Below are positions 24,984 to 36,540 of a DNA stretch of 64,000 nucleotides, one piece after another (within the stretch, counting starts at the first letter, position 1; every line of letters begins with the position of its first letter). The position numbers and the translations under genes were made by a program. Source of the DNA: Euleptes europaea (lineage: Eukaryota; Chordata; Lepidosauria; Squamata; Sphaerodactylidae). The notes under the pieces were generated by a model. That model did not search any database, had not been told where the DNA came from, and saw only the letters and a program-made list of their open reading frames with translations. Location: the NCBI RefSeq assembly GCF_029931775.1, contig NC_079312.1, forward strand, positions 10,981,821-11,045,820, written 5' to 3'.

Positions 24984-25113
24984 CCAGAGAGGCCACCATC
25001 TCATAATTTTCCTCCGTAACTTCCCAGAAGAGTTTTCTTTGGCCTGGATCCAGGAGAGCCCATTCTTCCTCCGTGAAGAACACGGCTACCTCCTCAAATG
25101 ACTCTGCACATCT
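24984..25113 (-). CDS. KRAB-A exon 1 of the ZNF-A unit
   Basis: A 130-nt minus-strand exon between CTTTCAG and GTAAGG. It encodes [43 protein letters not shown] and one extra base. It is a second KRAB subtype, with [13 protein letters not shown] and LFW where exon 2 has [13 protein letters not shown] and LYW. No stop or splice-site damage is visible. No finger exon lies between this exon and promoter 2, so its only in-frame partner in the arm is the exon at 12755. The mirror exon is 31211-31340. Confidence 0.88.
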
Positions 25114-25811
25114 CTGAAAGAAGAAAACATTGAACAGTTGATCATCTATTCCTGTCCCCAAGCATTCAAGAAGTTAAGTCAACAATGCAATACATCAAAC
25201 TGACAGCAATGAAAATTGCATTCTTTTTTTCCACCTCTGATAGTTATTGTGGACGACTTCAAGAAATACAAAATCAAAAATGTCTTGGTCATTTAAATGA
25301 AGGGGAAAAAACCCTATTTGACTATATACCGGGTTCAAGAACAGAACTACTTTCCACGCTGAAGCGCAGACTTACACAGAAATCGTAACGCCACAGAAGG
25401 TTTCTGCTTTAAACATACTTTTCTGCAGAGGTGATCTGTGTTACTATTAAGCCTGCATGCAGCTCTGCAAACGTAAGATGGCCTAATTAAGGCCATCCTG
25501 TCTATTGTGCTATTATTTCTCTAACAAACGTAGGCCGTGTGATCCTCAGGGTTGGGCGGGGGAGAGGCGCAGGGTCAAGAACACCCAGCACAAACCTGCT
25601 GCCTCACCTCAGAGACCCTTTCAGATATTTGAGCACTGTAGAATGACTGCAGTTTGTACCACACACCTTTCAGCTGCATGTCTCTGGAGATGTCAAATTT
25701 CATACAATAGAAACGGTTCCACACAAAGGTTTACATACTGAATTAGGGCGGAATTAGTCTTGCAACATGAAAACCGGGAGCCTTAAAATTGGCACCGGCA
25801 TCAGAATGAAT

Positions 25812-26122
25812 ACTGTCGAAGGCTTTCACGGTCAGAGTTCATTGGTTCTTGTAGGTTATCCGGGCTGTGTGACCGGGGTCTTGGTATTTTCTTTCCTGAC
25901 GTTTCGCCCGCAGCTGTGGCAGGCATCTTCAGAGGAGTAACACTGAAGGACAATGTCTCTCAGTGTCAAGTGTGTAGGAAGAGTAATATATAGTCAGAAA
26001 GGGGCTGGGTTTGAGCTGAATCATTGTCCTGCCAAAAGTATCAAAGGTATCAAAGCTGCCGGCGAAATGTCAGGAAAGAAAATACCAAGACCACGGTTAC
26101 ACAGCCCGGATAACCTACAAGA
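25812..26122 (-). mobile_element. Short Penelope-like insertion, 12-bp TSD (left arm)
   Basis: Flanked by ATCAGAATGAAT (25800-25811) and ATCAGAAGGAAT (26123-26134). It consists only of the Penelope terminal region: one hammerhead (minus, 25894-25936) plus an inverted partial second copy at the other end (about 26045-26122). The matching site in the third unit (about 52730-52745) is empty. The mirror copy is 29219-29529. Confidence 0.85.
25894..25936 (-). ncRNA. Hammerhead ribozyme motif (Penelope-type)
   Basis: The minus strand has TCCT/AGGA stem I, CTGAAGA core, TGCC stem II with a 3' GGGC strand, then GAAAC and GTC. Core and stem I are intact. Confidence 0.72.
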
Positions 26123-26679
26123 ATCAGAAGGAATGTTTGGGCAGCACTGTCAGAAATGCAGGGAAGGGAAACCTATTGGCTCAGATTAAGAACAGAAAAT
26201 CTAATGTTTTGCAATGAATGTGACGGTTCACTCTGGGGAGGCCAGGAAGGGGGAGTCTGCATAGGCAGGGAGAGTGAATTAGACCCCCTCCTTTACGCAC
26301 CTACAGCCCAGCTGCCAGTTCAGAGGTCGTCTTACCGACGAGGCTCATTGGGATTTATACACAAGAGACAGCAAAAGTGTGTACTGGAAACACCATTAGC
26401 AAAATATGGCCAAACTCCAGTGCATAGAGCCATGGGGGTAGGTGGGGGGGCAGTACCAGGCCAGGAACCCTGCTGGATCCGACCGTCTAAAATAAACTCG
26501 GGCTGGTTGCAGAGAGCACGTCCAAGGGGGTGAAAACACAAGACCCCCCCCACCCCTCTCCGATCCTGCCCCGGAAGCCGCTTCCTCGGGGCTCCCTCCG
26601 GCCCCCTCTTCCCCTTCCCCTCCGCTTCACACGTGTCTTCTCTCCCCCTCCCCTTGCCCAAGATCTGCTGCATGAAACC

Positions 26680-26884
26680 CTCCACTGACTCACCTCCCCT
26701 GCAGACGTGCAAAAGCCAGGTCCTCCCTCCAGCCGGGGGGAGCCAGAAAGGGGAGAGACCCCGAGGGGCTCCATTGTCCACAATGGTCCTCCTCCCTCTC
26801 TGAGAAGAGCCGCCCCATCCAACACGTGGGAAAGGCAGGGTTGAGAACAATCCTTCTTGCAAGGCCTTGTGGGAAATGTAGTTC
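26680..26884 (-). promoter_or_regulatory. Promoter 1 and first exon of the ZNF-A unit
   Basis: The minus strand has GAACTACATTTCCCACAAGG (ZNF143/THAP11-like box) within 26858-26884, in GC-rich sequence. The first-exon donor GGGGAG/GTGAGT follows, with exon end at 26694. An in-frame ATG (MEPLGVS) lies in the exon and ends in phase 0, matching the KRAB exon at 25113. Mirror of 28457-28646. Confidence 0.65.
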
Positions 26885-27040
26885 CCTGCGACAACCAGCC
26901 CCAGAGGGAAGAGGAGAGGTTTTTGGCAAGAGGATGGCCCCCCTGCATGGAGAGGTCCTGAAAAAGAGACAGAAGGCGACGGGGAAGAAACCCTTTCTGC
27001 ACAAATCTTTAGGGTTTGTTGCAGCACTTTCTTCTCCTGC

Positions 27041-27265
27041 TGGGAACTACCTTTCCCCAGCTCTGGAGGGGGACCTTCCTGGAGATTTGGGGATGGAGCC
27101 TGCGAAGATTGGGGGAACGACGACTGGGACGTCAATGGGCTACAGTGCCACAGAGCCCACCCTGAAAAGCATCCATTTCCTCCAGGGGAACCGACCTCTG
27201 TCGCCTGGAGACCAGTCGTCAGAGTGGGAGATCTCCAGGCCCCACCTGGGGGTTGGCAACTCTGT
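27041..27265 (-). mobile_element. GGGTTGCCA-family MITE beside the palindrome centre
   Basis: The right end, CCAGGCCCCACCTGGGGGTT, and the body phrase GGGAGATCTCCAGG are diagnostic of the family at 1611-1787. Mirrored at 28075-28300. Confidence 0.55.
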
Positions 27266-27269
27266 TAAA

Positions 27270-27848
27270 GGGATATGACAGCGCTTGAGAAGGTGCAGAA
27301 AAGAGCACCCAAAACGATCAGGGGACTACTAGAGCAACTGCCCTATGGGGAGCAGTTAAGACACTTGGGGCTGTTTAGCTTGGAAAGAAGGCGGCCGAGG
27401 GGAGACAGGATAGAGGTCTATAAAATTACGCATGGTTTGGAGAGAGTGGACAGGGAGAAGCTTTTCTCCCTCTCCCACAATACTAGAACTTGGGGTCATC
27501 TGCTGAAGCTGGAGGCTTTCCAAACAGATAAAAGGGAAGTATTTCTTCACACAACGCATGGTTAAATTGCGGAACTGCCTGCCCCAAAATGTGGTGACGG
27601 CTGCCAACTTGGAAGGCTTTAAGAGTGGGGTGGACTGTTCATGGAGGAGAGGGGTATTCATGGCTACTAGTTAAAATGGCTACTGGTCATGCTGCATCCC
27701 TATTCTCTCCAGGATCAGAGGAGCAGGCCTATTGTCTGAGGTGCAGTGGAGCACAGGCAGGATGGTGGTGCTGCAGTTGTCTTGTTTGGGGGCTTCCTAG
27801 AGGCACCTGGTTGGCCCCTGTGTGAACAGACTGCTGGACTTGATGGGC
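27270..27848 (+). mobile_element. CR1 LINE 3' fragment at the palindrome centre
   Basis: Encodes the CR1 ORF2 C-terminus: LEKVQKRAPKTIRGLLEQLP, LGLFSLERRRPRGDRIEVYK. After a stop the 3' region continues (GGCTTCCTAGAGGCACCTGG, GACTTGATGGGC). Its 3' end is cut by the palindrome junction at 27848. Confidence 0.85.
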
Positions 27849-28065
27849 GTTCTAGTATTGTGGGAGAGGGAGAAAAGCTTCTCCCTGTCCACTCTCTCCA
27901 AACCATGCATAATTTTATAGACCTCTATCCTGTCTCCCCTCGGCCGCCTTCTTTCCAAGCTAAACAGCCCCAAGTGTCCTAACTGCTCCCCATAGGGCAG
28001 TTGCTCTAGTAGTCCCCTGATCGTTTTGGTTGCTCTTTTCTGCACCTTCTGAAGCGCTGGCATAT
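27849..28065 (-). mobile_element. Mirror CR1 fragment
   Basis: Inverted copy of the CR1 coding part of 27270-27487, with the same residues and few substitutions (QKRATKTIRG, GEQLGHLGLF). It abuts the plus-strand copy without its own 3' region, which places the rearrangement breakpoint inside the CR1. Confidence 0.85.
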
Positions 28066-28456
28066 CCCTTTAGCAGAGTTGCCAACCCCCAGGTGGGGCC
28101 TGGAGATCTCCCACTCTGACGACTGGTCTCCAGGCGACAGAGGTCGGTTCCCCTGGAGAAAACGGATGCTTTTCAGGGTGGACTCTGTGGCACTGTAGCC
28201 CACTGACGTCCCAGTCGTTGTCCCCCCGTCCCCCCCGCAGGCTCCATCCCCAAATCTCCAGGAAGGTCCCCCTCCAGAGCTGGGGAAAGGTAGTTCCCAG
28301 CAGGAGAAGAAAGTGCTGCAACAAACCCGAAAGATTTGTGCAGAAAGGGTTTCTTCCCCGTCGCCTTCTGTCTCTTTTTCAGGACCTCTCCATGCAGGGG
28401 GGCCATCCTCTTGCCAAAGACTTCTCTTCTTCCCTCTGGGGCTGGTTGTCGCAGGG

Positions 28457-28646
28457 AACTACATTTCCCACAAGGCCTTGCGAGCACCATTGATCTCAAC
28501 CCTTCCTTTCCCACGTGTTGGATGGGGCGGCTCTTCTCAGAGAGGGAGGAGGACCATTGTGGGCAATGGAGCCCCTCGGGGTCTCTCTCCTTTCTGCCTC
28601 CCCCCGGCTGGAGGGAGGACCTGGCTTCTGCACGTCTGCAGGGGAG
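28457..28646 (+). promoter_or_regulatory. Promoter 1 and first exon of the ZNF-B unit
   Basis: ACTACATTTCCCACAAGG (within 28457-28482) is a ZNF143/THAP11-like core promoter box. The exon ends at 28646 before GTGAGT. An ATG (MEPLGVSLLS) in frame with the phase-0 donor reads through RLEGGPGFCTSAGE, so this exon could supply the protein N-terminus ahead of the KRAB exon at 31211. Non-coding use as 5' UTR is equally possible. Confidence 0.65.
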
Positions 28647-29218
28647 GTGAGTCAGTGGAGGGTCTCATGCAGCAGATCTTGGGCAAGGAGAGGGGGAGAG
28701 AAAACACGTGTGAAGCGGAGGGGAAGGGGAAGAGGGGGCCGGAGGGAGCCCCGAGGAAGCGGCTTCCCGGGCAGGATCGGAGGGGGGTGGGGTGGGGGGT
28801 CTTGTGTTTTCACCCCCTTGGACGTGCTCTCTGCAACCAGCCCGAGTTTATTTTAGACGGTCGGATCCAGCAGGGATCCTGGCCTGGTACTGCCCCCCCC
28901 CACCCCCATGGCTCTATGCACTGGAGTTTGGCCATATTTTGCTTATTGTGTTTCCAGTACATACTTTTGCTGTCTCTTGTGAATAAACCCCAATGAGCCT
29001 CATCGGTAAGACGACCTCTGAATTGTCAGCTGGGCTGTAGGTGCGTAAAGGAGGGGGTCTAATTCACTCTCCCTGCCTATGCAGACTCCCCCTTCCTGGC
29101 CTCTCCAGAGTGAACCGTCACTTCCATTGCAAAACATTAGATTTTCTGTTCTTAATCTGAGCCAATAGGTTTCCCTTCCCTGCATTTCTGACACTGCTGC
29201 CCAAACATTCCTTCTGAT

Positions 29219-29529
29219 TCTTGTAGGTTATCCGGGCTGTGTAACCGTGGTCTTGGTATTTTCTTTCCTGACATTTCGCCAGCAGCTTTGACACCTTTGA
29301 TACTTTTTGCAGGACAATGATTCAGCTCAAACCCAGCCCCTTTCTGACTATATATTACTCTTCCTGCACCCTTGACACTGAGAGACCCTGTCCTTCAGTG
29401 TGACTCCTCTGAAGATGCCGGCCACAGCTGCGGGCGAAACGTCAGGAAAGAAAATACCAAGACCACGGTCACACAGCCCGGATAACCTACAAGAACCAAT
29501 GAACTCTGACCGTGAAAGCTTTCGACAAT
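29219..29529 (+). mobile_element. Short Penelope-like insertion, 12-bp TSD (right arm)
   Basis: Mirror of 25812-26122, flanked by ATTCCTTCTGAT (29207-29218) and ATTCATTCTGAT (29530-29541). Contains one full hammerhead (29405-29447) and an inverted partial copy of the end. Confidence 0.85.
29405..29447 (+). ncRNA. Hammerhead ribozyme motif (Penelope-type)
   Basis: TCCT (29405-29408) pairs with AGGA (29444-29447). The core CTGAAGA, GAAAC and cleavage triplet GTC are intact, with GCC/GGC as stem II. Confidence 0.75.
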
Positions 29530-29633
29530 ATTCATTCTGATGCCGGTGCCAATTTTAAGGCTCCCGGTTTTCATGTTGCAAGACTAATTCCGCCCCAATT
29601 TAGTATGTAAACCTTTGCCTGGAACCGTTTCTC

Positions 29634-30589
29634 GTATATATAAATTTTATTGGGTTTTATGATAGAAATTTTCCATTGCATTAAACAACATCTATAACAA
29701 TATCGAATTTCAATTCTAACCTAAAGTTGTTATAATTCCATATCATATAATAAAAAAGAGAAAAGAAAAAAGAAAAAAAGAAATGGAAAATTTTTTGACT
29801 TCCCCATCACCTCTATCTGCCTCTTAATAAAAAGTTCCTCCCGTCATAGGTAATCTAATCTTGATAAAATATCAATACCATATATAAAAAACCATAATCT
29901 GTTAGTAAATATAATTATGCTTATTCAATATAAAAAAAAATCAAAAATAATCCTCTGGATCAGATTAGAAAATATTCTTCCATTCTTCCCAATTTTAACT
30001 CATATTCACAATAATGCATCCACGCCCCCCATTCCCCCAAAAACCGAACGTCATTTTCTTCATTTAGAATAGCTGTGAGTTTTGCCATTTCTGCCACTTC
30101 AAACATTTTAACAATCCAGTCTTTTTTCTCTGGAGTTTCTAGCCCTTTCCATTTCGCTGCATAAAGCAGTCTCGCAGCTGTTGTGGCATATATCAAAAAG
30201 GTTCTTTGTGTTGCTAAGTCGTCTGGAATCATACTCAATAACATCATTTCTGGTGTTTTGGATATATTCTTTTGTAGTATTAATCTCAGTTCGTTATAAA
30301 TCATGTCCCAGAAGTCTTTGGCTTTGTCACAGGTCCACCACATGTGATAAAAGGAACCAATTTCTTTGTTACATTTCCAACAAGTAGGGGACATCGTTTT
30401 ATAAATCTTTGCAATTTTCTTGGGTGTTAGATACCATCTATACATCATTTTATAGATGTTTTCTCGCACTGACTGTGCTTTTATTCCTTTTAAATCTTTA
30501 GACCATAATCTTTCCCATTTATTTAAAACAATATCATGTCCCACATTTTGAGCCCAGTCGATCATAGTTGGTTTAATCGTGTCCTGCTC
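29634..30589 (-). mobile_element. L1 3' end insertion, private to the right arm
   Basis: Flanked by perfect 17-bp duplications GCCTGGAACCGTTTCTC (29617-29633 and 30590-30606). The minus strand encodes the ORF2 C-terminus (WYLTPKKIAKIYKTMSPTCW, FLIYATTAARLLYAAKWKG). The left arm shows the empty site at about 25705-25725. It is 5'-truncated and younger than the palindrome. Confidence 0.9.
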
Positions 30590-31210
30590 GCCTGGAACCG
30601 TTTCTCATGTATGAAATTTGACATCTCCAGAGACATGCAGCTGAAAGGCGTGTGGTACAAACTGCAGTCATTCTACAGTGCTCAAATATCCGAAAGGGCC
30701 TCTGAGGTGAGGCAGCAGGTTTGTGCTGGGTGTTCTTGACCCTGCGCCTCTCCCCCGCCCAACCCTGAGGATCACACGGCCTACGTTTGTTAGAGAAATA
30801 ATAGCACAATAGACAGGATGGCCTTAATTAGGCCATCTTACGTTTGCAGAGCTGGATGCAGGCTTAATAGTAACACAGATCGCCTCTGCAGAAAAGTATG
30901 TTTAAAGCAGAAACCTTCTGTGGCGTTACGATTTCTGTGTAAGTCTGCGCTTCAGCGTGGAAAGTAGTTCTGTTCTTGAACCCGGTATATAGTCAAATAG
31001 GGTTTTTTCCCCTTCATTTAAATGACCAAGACATTTTTGATTTTGTATTTCTTGAAGACGTCCATGATAACTATCAGAGGTTGAAAAAAAGAATGCAATT
31101 TTCATTGCTGTCAGTTTGATGTATTGCATTGTTTTAATCAGTTGACTTAACTTCTTGAATGCTTGGGGACAGGACTAGATGATCAACTGGTCAACGTTTT
31201 CTTCTTTCAG

Positions 31211-31340
31211 AGATGTGCAGAGTCCTTTGAGGAGGTAGCCGTGTTCTTCACGGAGGAAGAATGGGCTCTCCTGGATCCAGGCCAAAGAAAACTCTTCTGG
31301 GAAGTTACGGAGGAAAATTATGAGATGGTGGCCTCTCTGG
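31211..31340 (+). CDS. KRAB-A exon 1 of the ZNF-B unit
   Basis: A 130-nt exon after TTCTTTCAG and before GTAAGG. Encodes [43 protein letters not shown] and one base. It is essentially identical to 24984-25113. Phase fits the finger exon at 41016, but not KRAB exon 2, so the two KRAB exons cannot both be used in one frame. Confidence 0.88.
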
Positions 31341-33010
31341 GTAAGGATCTTTTCCTTTTTATTATGAACCCAGGAGAGAAGGAAGGGGGTAGTATCTTCC
31401 TTTGGCCCTCTTTGATTTCAGGGCACACTTCTTTGCCACAGAGGAAAGGGCAGAGGTCCCACGCCTGGGAATGTAACAGTGCCTGAAAAAGAAAGCCTTC
31501 AACATTTCATGCTGTGAAGAGAAACGTGTTGATGAAGAGGGCTCTGATTGGGAGAGATGGATGATCTCCACTTAGGTTCCTGCTAGCTAATCCCTGCGGT
31601 TCCTGTTTTCCTCTTCGGCCTTTCCATTTAGAGGCAGACCTTTGTTTGAGCGACTGAGGATGATGGGAGGAGAAGAGGAATGGCCTTGTTGATTTCACTA
31701 GGCCAGAGGGGGGCCCGGCAGAGCTCCTGTTCTGCATCTCAAAAGTCTGGAGCTCAGTGATGGCTCTTGAAAAAGGGTTAAGACAGGAAGATTGTGGGTT
31801 GCAGGGCTGGGAAAGGCCCCTGCCTGGGACTCTCCTGAAGCACCACCCTTCGGGTGGGATCAGCTGAGCTTGATTGAAAATCGCAGGGAAAATCTCGGCA
31901 GAGGGAATATGATAGTTATCTATGAGCACTTCTGTTTAGTGAGAAAAGTGATGAAAAAGGAAGGTGGTATGCGGGAGAAGAGAAGCCAGGCAAGAGAAGC
32001 TGCTGTTTTGCTGTTTGGCCACCTCAGAGCAGTCCCAGGGGGAGCCAAGCCAGGCACAGATCAGGCCTACAATTTAATAGCATTAACAGAGATTAAGGTG
32101 GATTTTTTTTGGGGGGGGGGGTTGTACATTCTCTCATCCCTGCTCTGCAATTCAGGGAATATCTCTCTGGAAGTTTGGAAGACAGAAGACGTGAACTTTG
32201 GCCTCCCAAGATCATCCTAAAGCTGGAGGCCAAGTTTCCAGTGCCTAGCCTGGTTTCCTGAGGTGTGCCTGCCACAAAAAGACAGATAGACAGGCAGTTC
32301 CCTTTATTACTATAGGCTAGATCCCACCCGCTCACTCCCCTCACCAAATCCAAAGATTGCCGCAAACACAGTATTTTTTTATACGGAAAAGACCGCTGTA
32401 CCCTATATTAGTTAACACCTCAAATTCTGTTTAGCCATTTTTTTGCCCTATAATGGTATTTTCAATACAGTTCCCTGCTTGAGATCTTCCTTGCCTGATT
32501 GCTGTACAGGTTGATTCCAACATCCATCATGCTCAAGAACACCTCTTCACTGGCAAGGTCATCCTGGCCCCAGGAGACCTCCAGGAACCTCCGCCCCTTC
32601 CTGTTTCCAGTTATTATATATGGGAGCCCACCCCTTCTTGCTCCGCTTCCCAACCCCACAGCTCCCTGTAATTGCCGTATTATATTAGTAGACGTCTGCC
32701 CGTGATATTTCATCGTAGTTCCCATACTGAATGAGCAGCTGTGCATTTGGATGTCATCCTCCAGGTGGGCCTGGGGATCACCTGGAATTACATGTGATGT
32801 CCAGTCTTCAGAGATCAGTTCCCCTGGAGAAAGTAGCTCAGGCGGAGGGTGGACTTTATGCCATTATTCCCTGCCAGGATTCTCACCCTGCCCAAACTCC
32901 ACCCTCCCTAGGCTGCACCCCCCAGGTATTTCCCAATTTGCTGTTTACAAAACTAGCTCTGCCTTCTGACAAAAGAGTTGTGGCAATACTGGAGGTACCA
33001 ACAGCCTCAG

Positions 33011-33330
33011 AGATCATCCAGTGTGGTGCAGTGGTTAAGAGCGCTGGTTTGGAGCAGTGGACTCTAATCTAGAGAACCGGGTTTGATTCCGCACACTTCC
33101 ACATGATCAGCGGACTCTAATCTGGTGAACCAGGTTGGTTTCCCCACTCCTACACACGAAGCCAGCTGTGTGACCTTGGGCTAGTCACAGCTGTCTTAGA
33201 GCTTTCTCAGCCTCACCTACCTCACAGAACACCTGTTGTGTGTGGGTGGGGGGGAAAGGTGATTGTAAGCTGGTTTGATTCTTCCTTAATGGTAGAGAAA
33301 GTCAGCATAGAAAAACCAACTCTTCTGCAA
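33011..33330 (+). repeat. tRNA-derived SINE shared by both arms
   Basis: Mirror of 22920-23228, same family as 6095-6432. Confidence 0.8.
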
Positions 33331-33759
33331 ACTGCAGGAAAAATTAGATGTGCAATAAATACCGCACCACCTTTCCTTCCTGCAGAAAGTGGCTTAAATT
33401 GTTCTTTTACCCATTTTATCCTCACGATAACCCTGTGAGGTAGGTTAGGCTAAGAACGTGCGCCAGGCCACGGTCAGCCAGCAGCTTTCATTAGCAAAGT
33501 GGGAATTTGGCCCTGGTCCTCCGAGACCCTAGTCGGACAGTCTACCTATTAAACCTAAATGGCTTTGATACCTCAGCAATGTTTTTAAACCACCCCACCA
33601 GAGTTTTTCATAGAGTGGGTATTTCCCACCCTTATGTCTAGGCTCCTGGCACTTTCCTGGCTTCTTGTGAGTAAACAGAAACAAACAAGGAAAGAAACCT
33701 TATCTTCCTCGTTCCCAAATACTTTATTTTAAAAATTCCATGTGGGTCTTGTTGCAGTG

Positions 33760-33948
33760 AACTACATTTCTGATAAGGCCTTGCGAGCACCAAAGGAGTC
33801 AATCCTGCCTTTCCTAGGAGTTCATGAGGTGGGTTTTCCACGAGGCCGAGAAGGAAGTGTATGGAATAAGCAGTTCCACGGGGCCTCTCTTCTTTCTCAT
33901 TTCCTCCGGCTGGAGGGAGAATTTGGCTCTCACACCTCTGCAGGAAAG
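33760..33948 (+). promoter_or_regulatory. Promoter 2 and first exon of the ZNF-B unit
   Basis: AACTACATTTCTGATAAGG is a ZNF143/THAP11-like box with one or two changes. The exon ends at 33948 before GTGAGT. The phase-0 frame is open across the exon (FPRGREGSVWNKQFHGASLL, LEGEFGSHTSAGK) and resembles the frames at 22292-22480 and 55272-55460. No convincing ATG with that frame is seen in this copy, so it may be 5' UTR. Confidence 0.6.
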
Positions 33949-34814
33949 GTGAGTTTAGGATTTCATCAACAGCATGAACAGGAGAGGAGAGAGGAAGTCT
34001 GTGTGAATGAGAATGAAAGAGAAAGAGGGAGCACTGAGAGAGCGGCTTCCTGGACAGGATCTGTGTTTGCAGGGGTAGAAGGTTCACTTGGGTTTTCACT
34101 CTCTTGAATGTGTCTGAATGGCAACCAGTCTGGATTTCTCTTATTGGGAATAGCTAGATGGACCCCTGGTCTGATCCAACAGGGTTCCTTGTCCTTTCTG
34201 GGCCCCGTAGCTCACTGCAGTTGCAGTTTTGCTGTCAGCAAGCTCCGCAGGCTAACCCCCAAAGGGCCCTTAGACCATTTTTTATTCCTATAATGAATGT
34301 ATTTTAAGTACCTTCTTTGCTTCCTGTGGAATGTGATTCCCATGAGCATCATCCTCAAGAAGACCCAGAATGGGCAACTGGTCTGAAGGTTTGTTTTGTG
34401 ATGGAGGGGGATCTCCATTTCAGTAAATTTCTGGTTCGGGTTTACCGAATGGCAAAGCCTTGGGAGAAAGGCAAAGCCGAATTTGTTTTTTTCGGCTTTC
34501 CGCAACTCCTTGCATTTTTGCAGGTAGAATCCCCAAATTTGCAGCATAGCTGCAAGGGACTCTCCTTGCAAGAAGCCCCAAGTTTGGGTTACCAGCTCCT
34601 CTATAGAGATACAGTGTATCTCTTTAAAGCCCGGATTCTCCATTGCAATACATAGTGAAGTTCCCTCTAAAGCAGGGGTGTCAAACATGTGGCCCACGGG
34701 CTGGATCCGCCCCCAGAAGGGCTTTTCTCCGGCCCGTGGAGCCAAGGCAGCCAGTCTCCCCCAACCTTTTAGGGCCTTCCCGGCCCCGTGCGCCCAGCCT
34801 GAAGGTGGCGAGCT

Positions 34815-35026
34815 CTCCTTCCATGGAGGTTTTTAAGAAGAGGTTAGATGGCCATCTGTCAGCAATGCTGATTCTGTGACCTTAGGCAGATGATGAGAGG
34901 GAGGGCATCTTGGCTATCTTCTGGTCACTGGGGGTGTGTGGGGGGAGGTAGTAGTGAATTTCCTGCATTGTGCAGGGGGCTGGACTAGATGACCCTGGTG
35001 GTCCCTTCCAACTCTATGATTCTAAG
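34815..35026 (+). mobile_element. CR1 LINE 3' end
   Basis: The sequence runs from GGAGGTTTTTAAGAAGAGG to GGCTGGACTAGATGACCCTG and CCAACTCTATGATTCT, the conserved CR1 3' terminus. Confidence 0.85.
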
Positions 35027-35334
35027 CCTCCCTCCCTTCCTGGGCACGCAGAGGTGGCTGCGGCCCTGCGTGCCGGGCCAGAAGCCCCTCCCACCCGTCC
35101 TGGGCATGCAAATGTGGCTGCCGCCTTGCGCTCCAGGCCAGAAGCCCCCTCCACCCTTCCCTCCCTTCCATGGTGTGCAGAGATGGCTGCCGCCTCACAC
35201 ACCGGGCCTGAAGCCCCCTTCCCTGGTGCACAGAGTTGGCTGCCGCCTCGCACGCCAGCCCAGAAGCCCCCTTACCTCCGTTCCGTGGCATACAAGGGCA
35301 GGATCCGGACCCATGCGCCAGCCTGAAGCCTCCT

Positions 35335-36540
35335 TTCCTCCTTTCCCTCCGTCCCTCTCCTTCCTTTCTCTCGCTCCCTTTCCCCCTCTCCCTCTCCTGT
35401 TTCTTTCTGTCTCTCTCCCTCTCTCCTATCTATTTCTCTCTTTCTGTCTCTCCCCCTCTCTCTCCTATCTTTTTCTCTCTCTCTGTCTCTCTTTCTCTCT
35501 CCTATCTGTTTCTCTCTTTCTGTCTCTCCCCCTCTCTCCTATCTTTTTCTCTCTTTCTGTCTCTCCCCCTCTCTCCTATCTGTTTCTCTCTTTCTGTCTC
35601 TCCCCCTCTCTCCTATCTGTTTCTCTTTTTCTGTCTCTCCCCCTCTCTCCTATCTGTTTCTCTCTTTCTGTCTGTCCCCCTCTCTCCTATCTGTTTCTCT
35701 TTTTCTGTCTCTCCCCCTCTCTCCTGTTTCTCTCTGTCTCTTCCCCTCTCTCCTATCTGTTTCTCTCTGTCTCTCCCCCTCTCTCCTATCTGTTTCTCTC
35801 TTTCTGTCTCTCCCCCTCTCTCCTATCTGTTTCTCTCTTTCTGTCTCTCCCCCTCTCTCCTATCTTTTTCTCTCTTTCTGTCTCTCCCCCTCTCTCCTAT
35901 CTGTTTCTCTCTTTCTGTCTCTCCCCCTCTCTCCTATCTGTTTCTCTTTTTCTGTCTCTCCCCCTCTCTCCTATCTGTTTCTCTGTCTGTCCCCCTCTCT
36001 CCTATCTGTTTCTCTCTTTCTCTCTCTCCCCCTCTCTCCTATCTTTTTCACTCTTTCTGTCTCTCCTATCTGTTTCTCTCTGTCTCTCCCCCTCTCTCCT
36101 ATCTGTTTCTCTCTTTCTGTCTCTCCCCCTCTCTCCTGTTTCTCTCTGTCTCTCCCCCTCTCTCCTATCTTTTTCTCTCTTTCTGTCTCTCCCCCTCTCT
36201 CCTATCTGTTTCTCTCTTTCTGTCTCTCCCCCTCTCTCCTATCTGTTTCTCTCTTTCTGTCTCTCCCCCTCTCTCCTGTTTCTCTCTGTCTCTCCCCCTC
36301 TCTCCTATCTTTTTCTCTCTTTCTGTCTCTCCCCCTCTCTCCTATCTTTTCACTCTTTCTGTCTCTCCTATCTGTTTCTCTCTTTCTGTCTCTCTCCCTC
36401 TCTGTCTGTTTCTCTCTTCCTGTGTCTCCTGTCTGTTTCTCTCTGTCTCTCTCCCTCTCTTCTATCTGTTTCTCTCTCTCTCTTTCTCCCTCTTTATTTC
36501 TCTTTCCCTTCTCTTTCTTTTTCTCCCTGTCTTTCTGGAC
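35335..36540. repeat. Polypyrimidine array, about 37-bp units
   Basis: Tandem units of the type CTCTCCTATCTGTTTCTCTC plus TTTCTGTCTCTCCCCCT, almost pure pyrimidine on this strand for 1.2 kb. The left-arm counterpart is purine-rich on the plus strand and shorter. Long apparent ORFs here (Ser/Leu/Pro-rich) are artefacts of the repeat. Confidence 0.9.
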
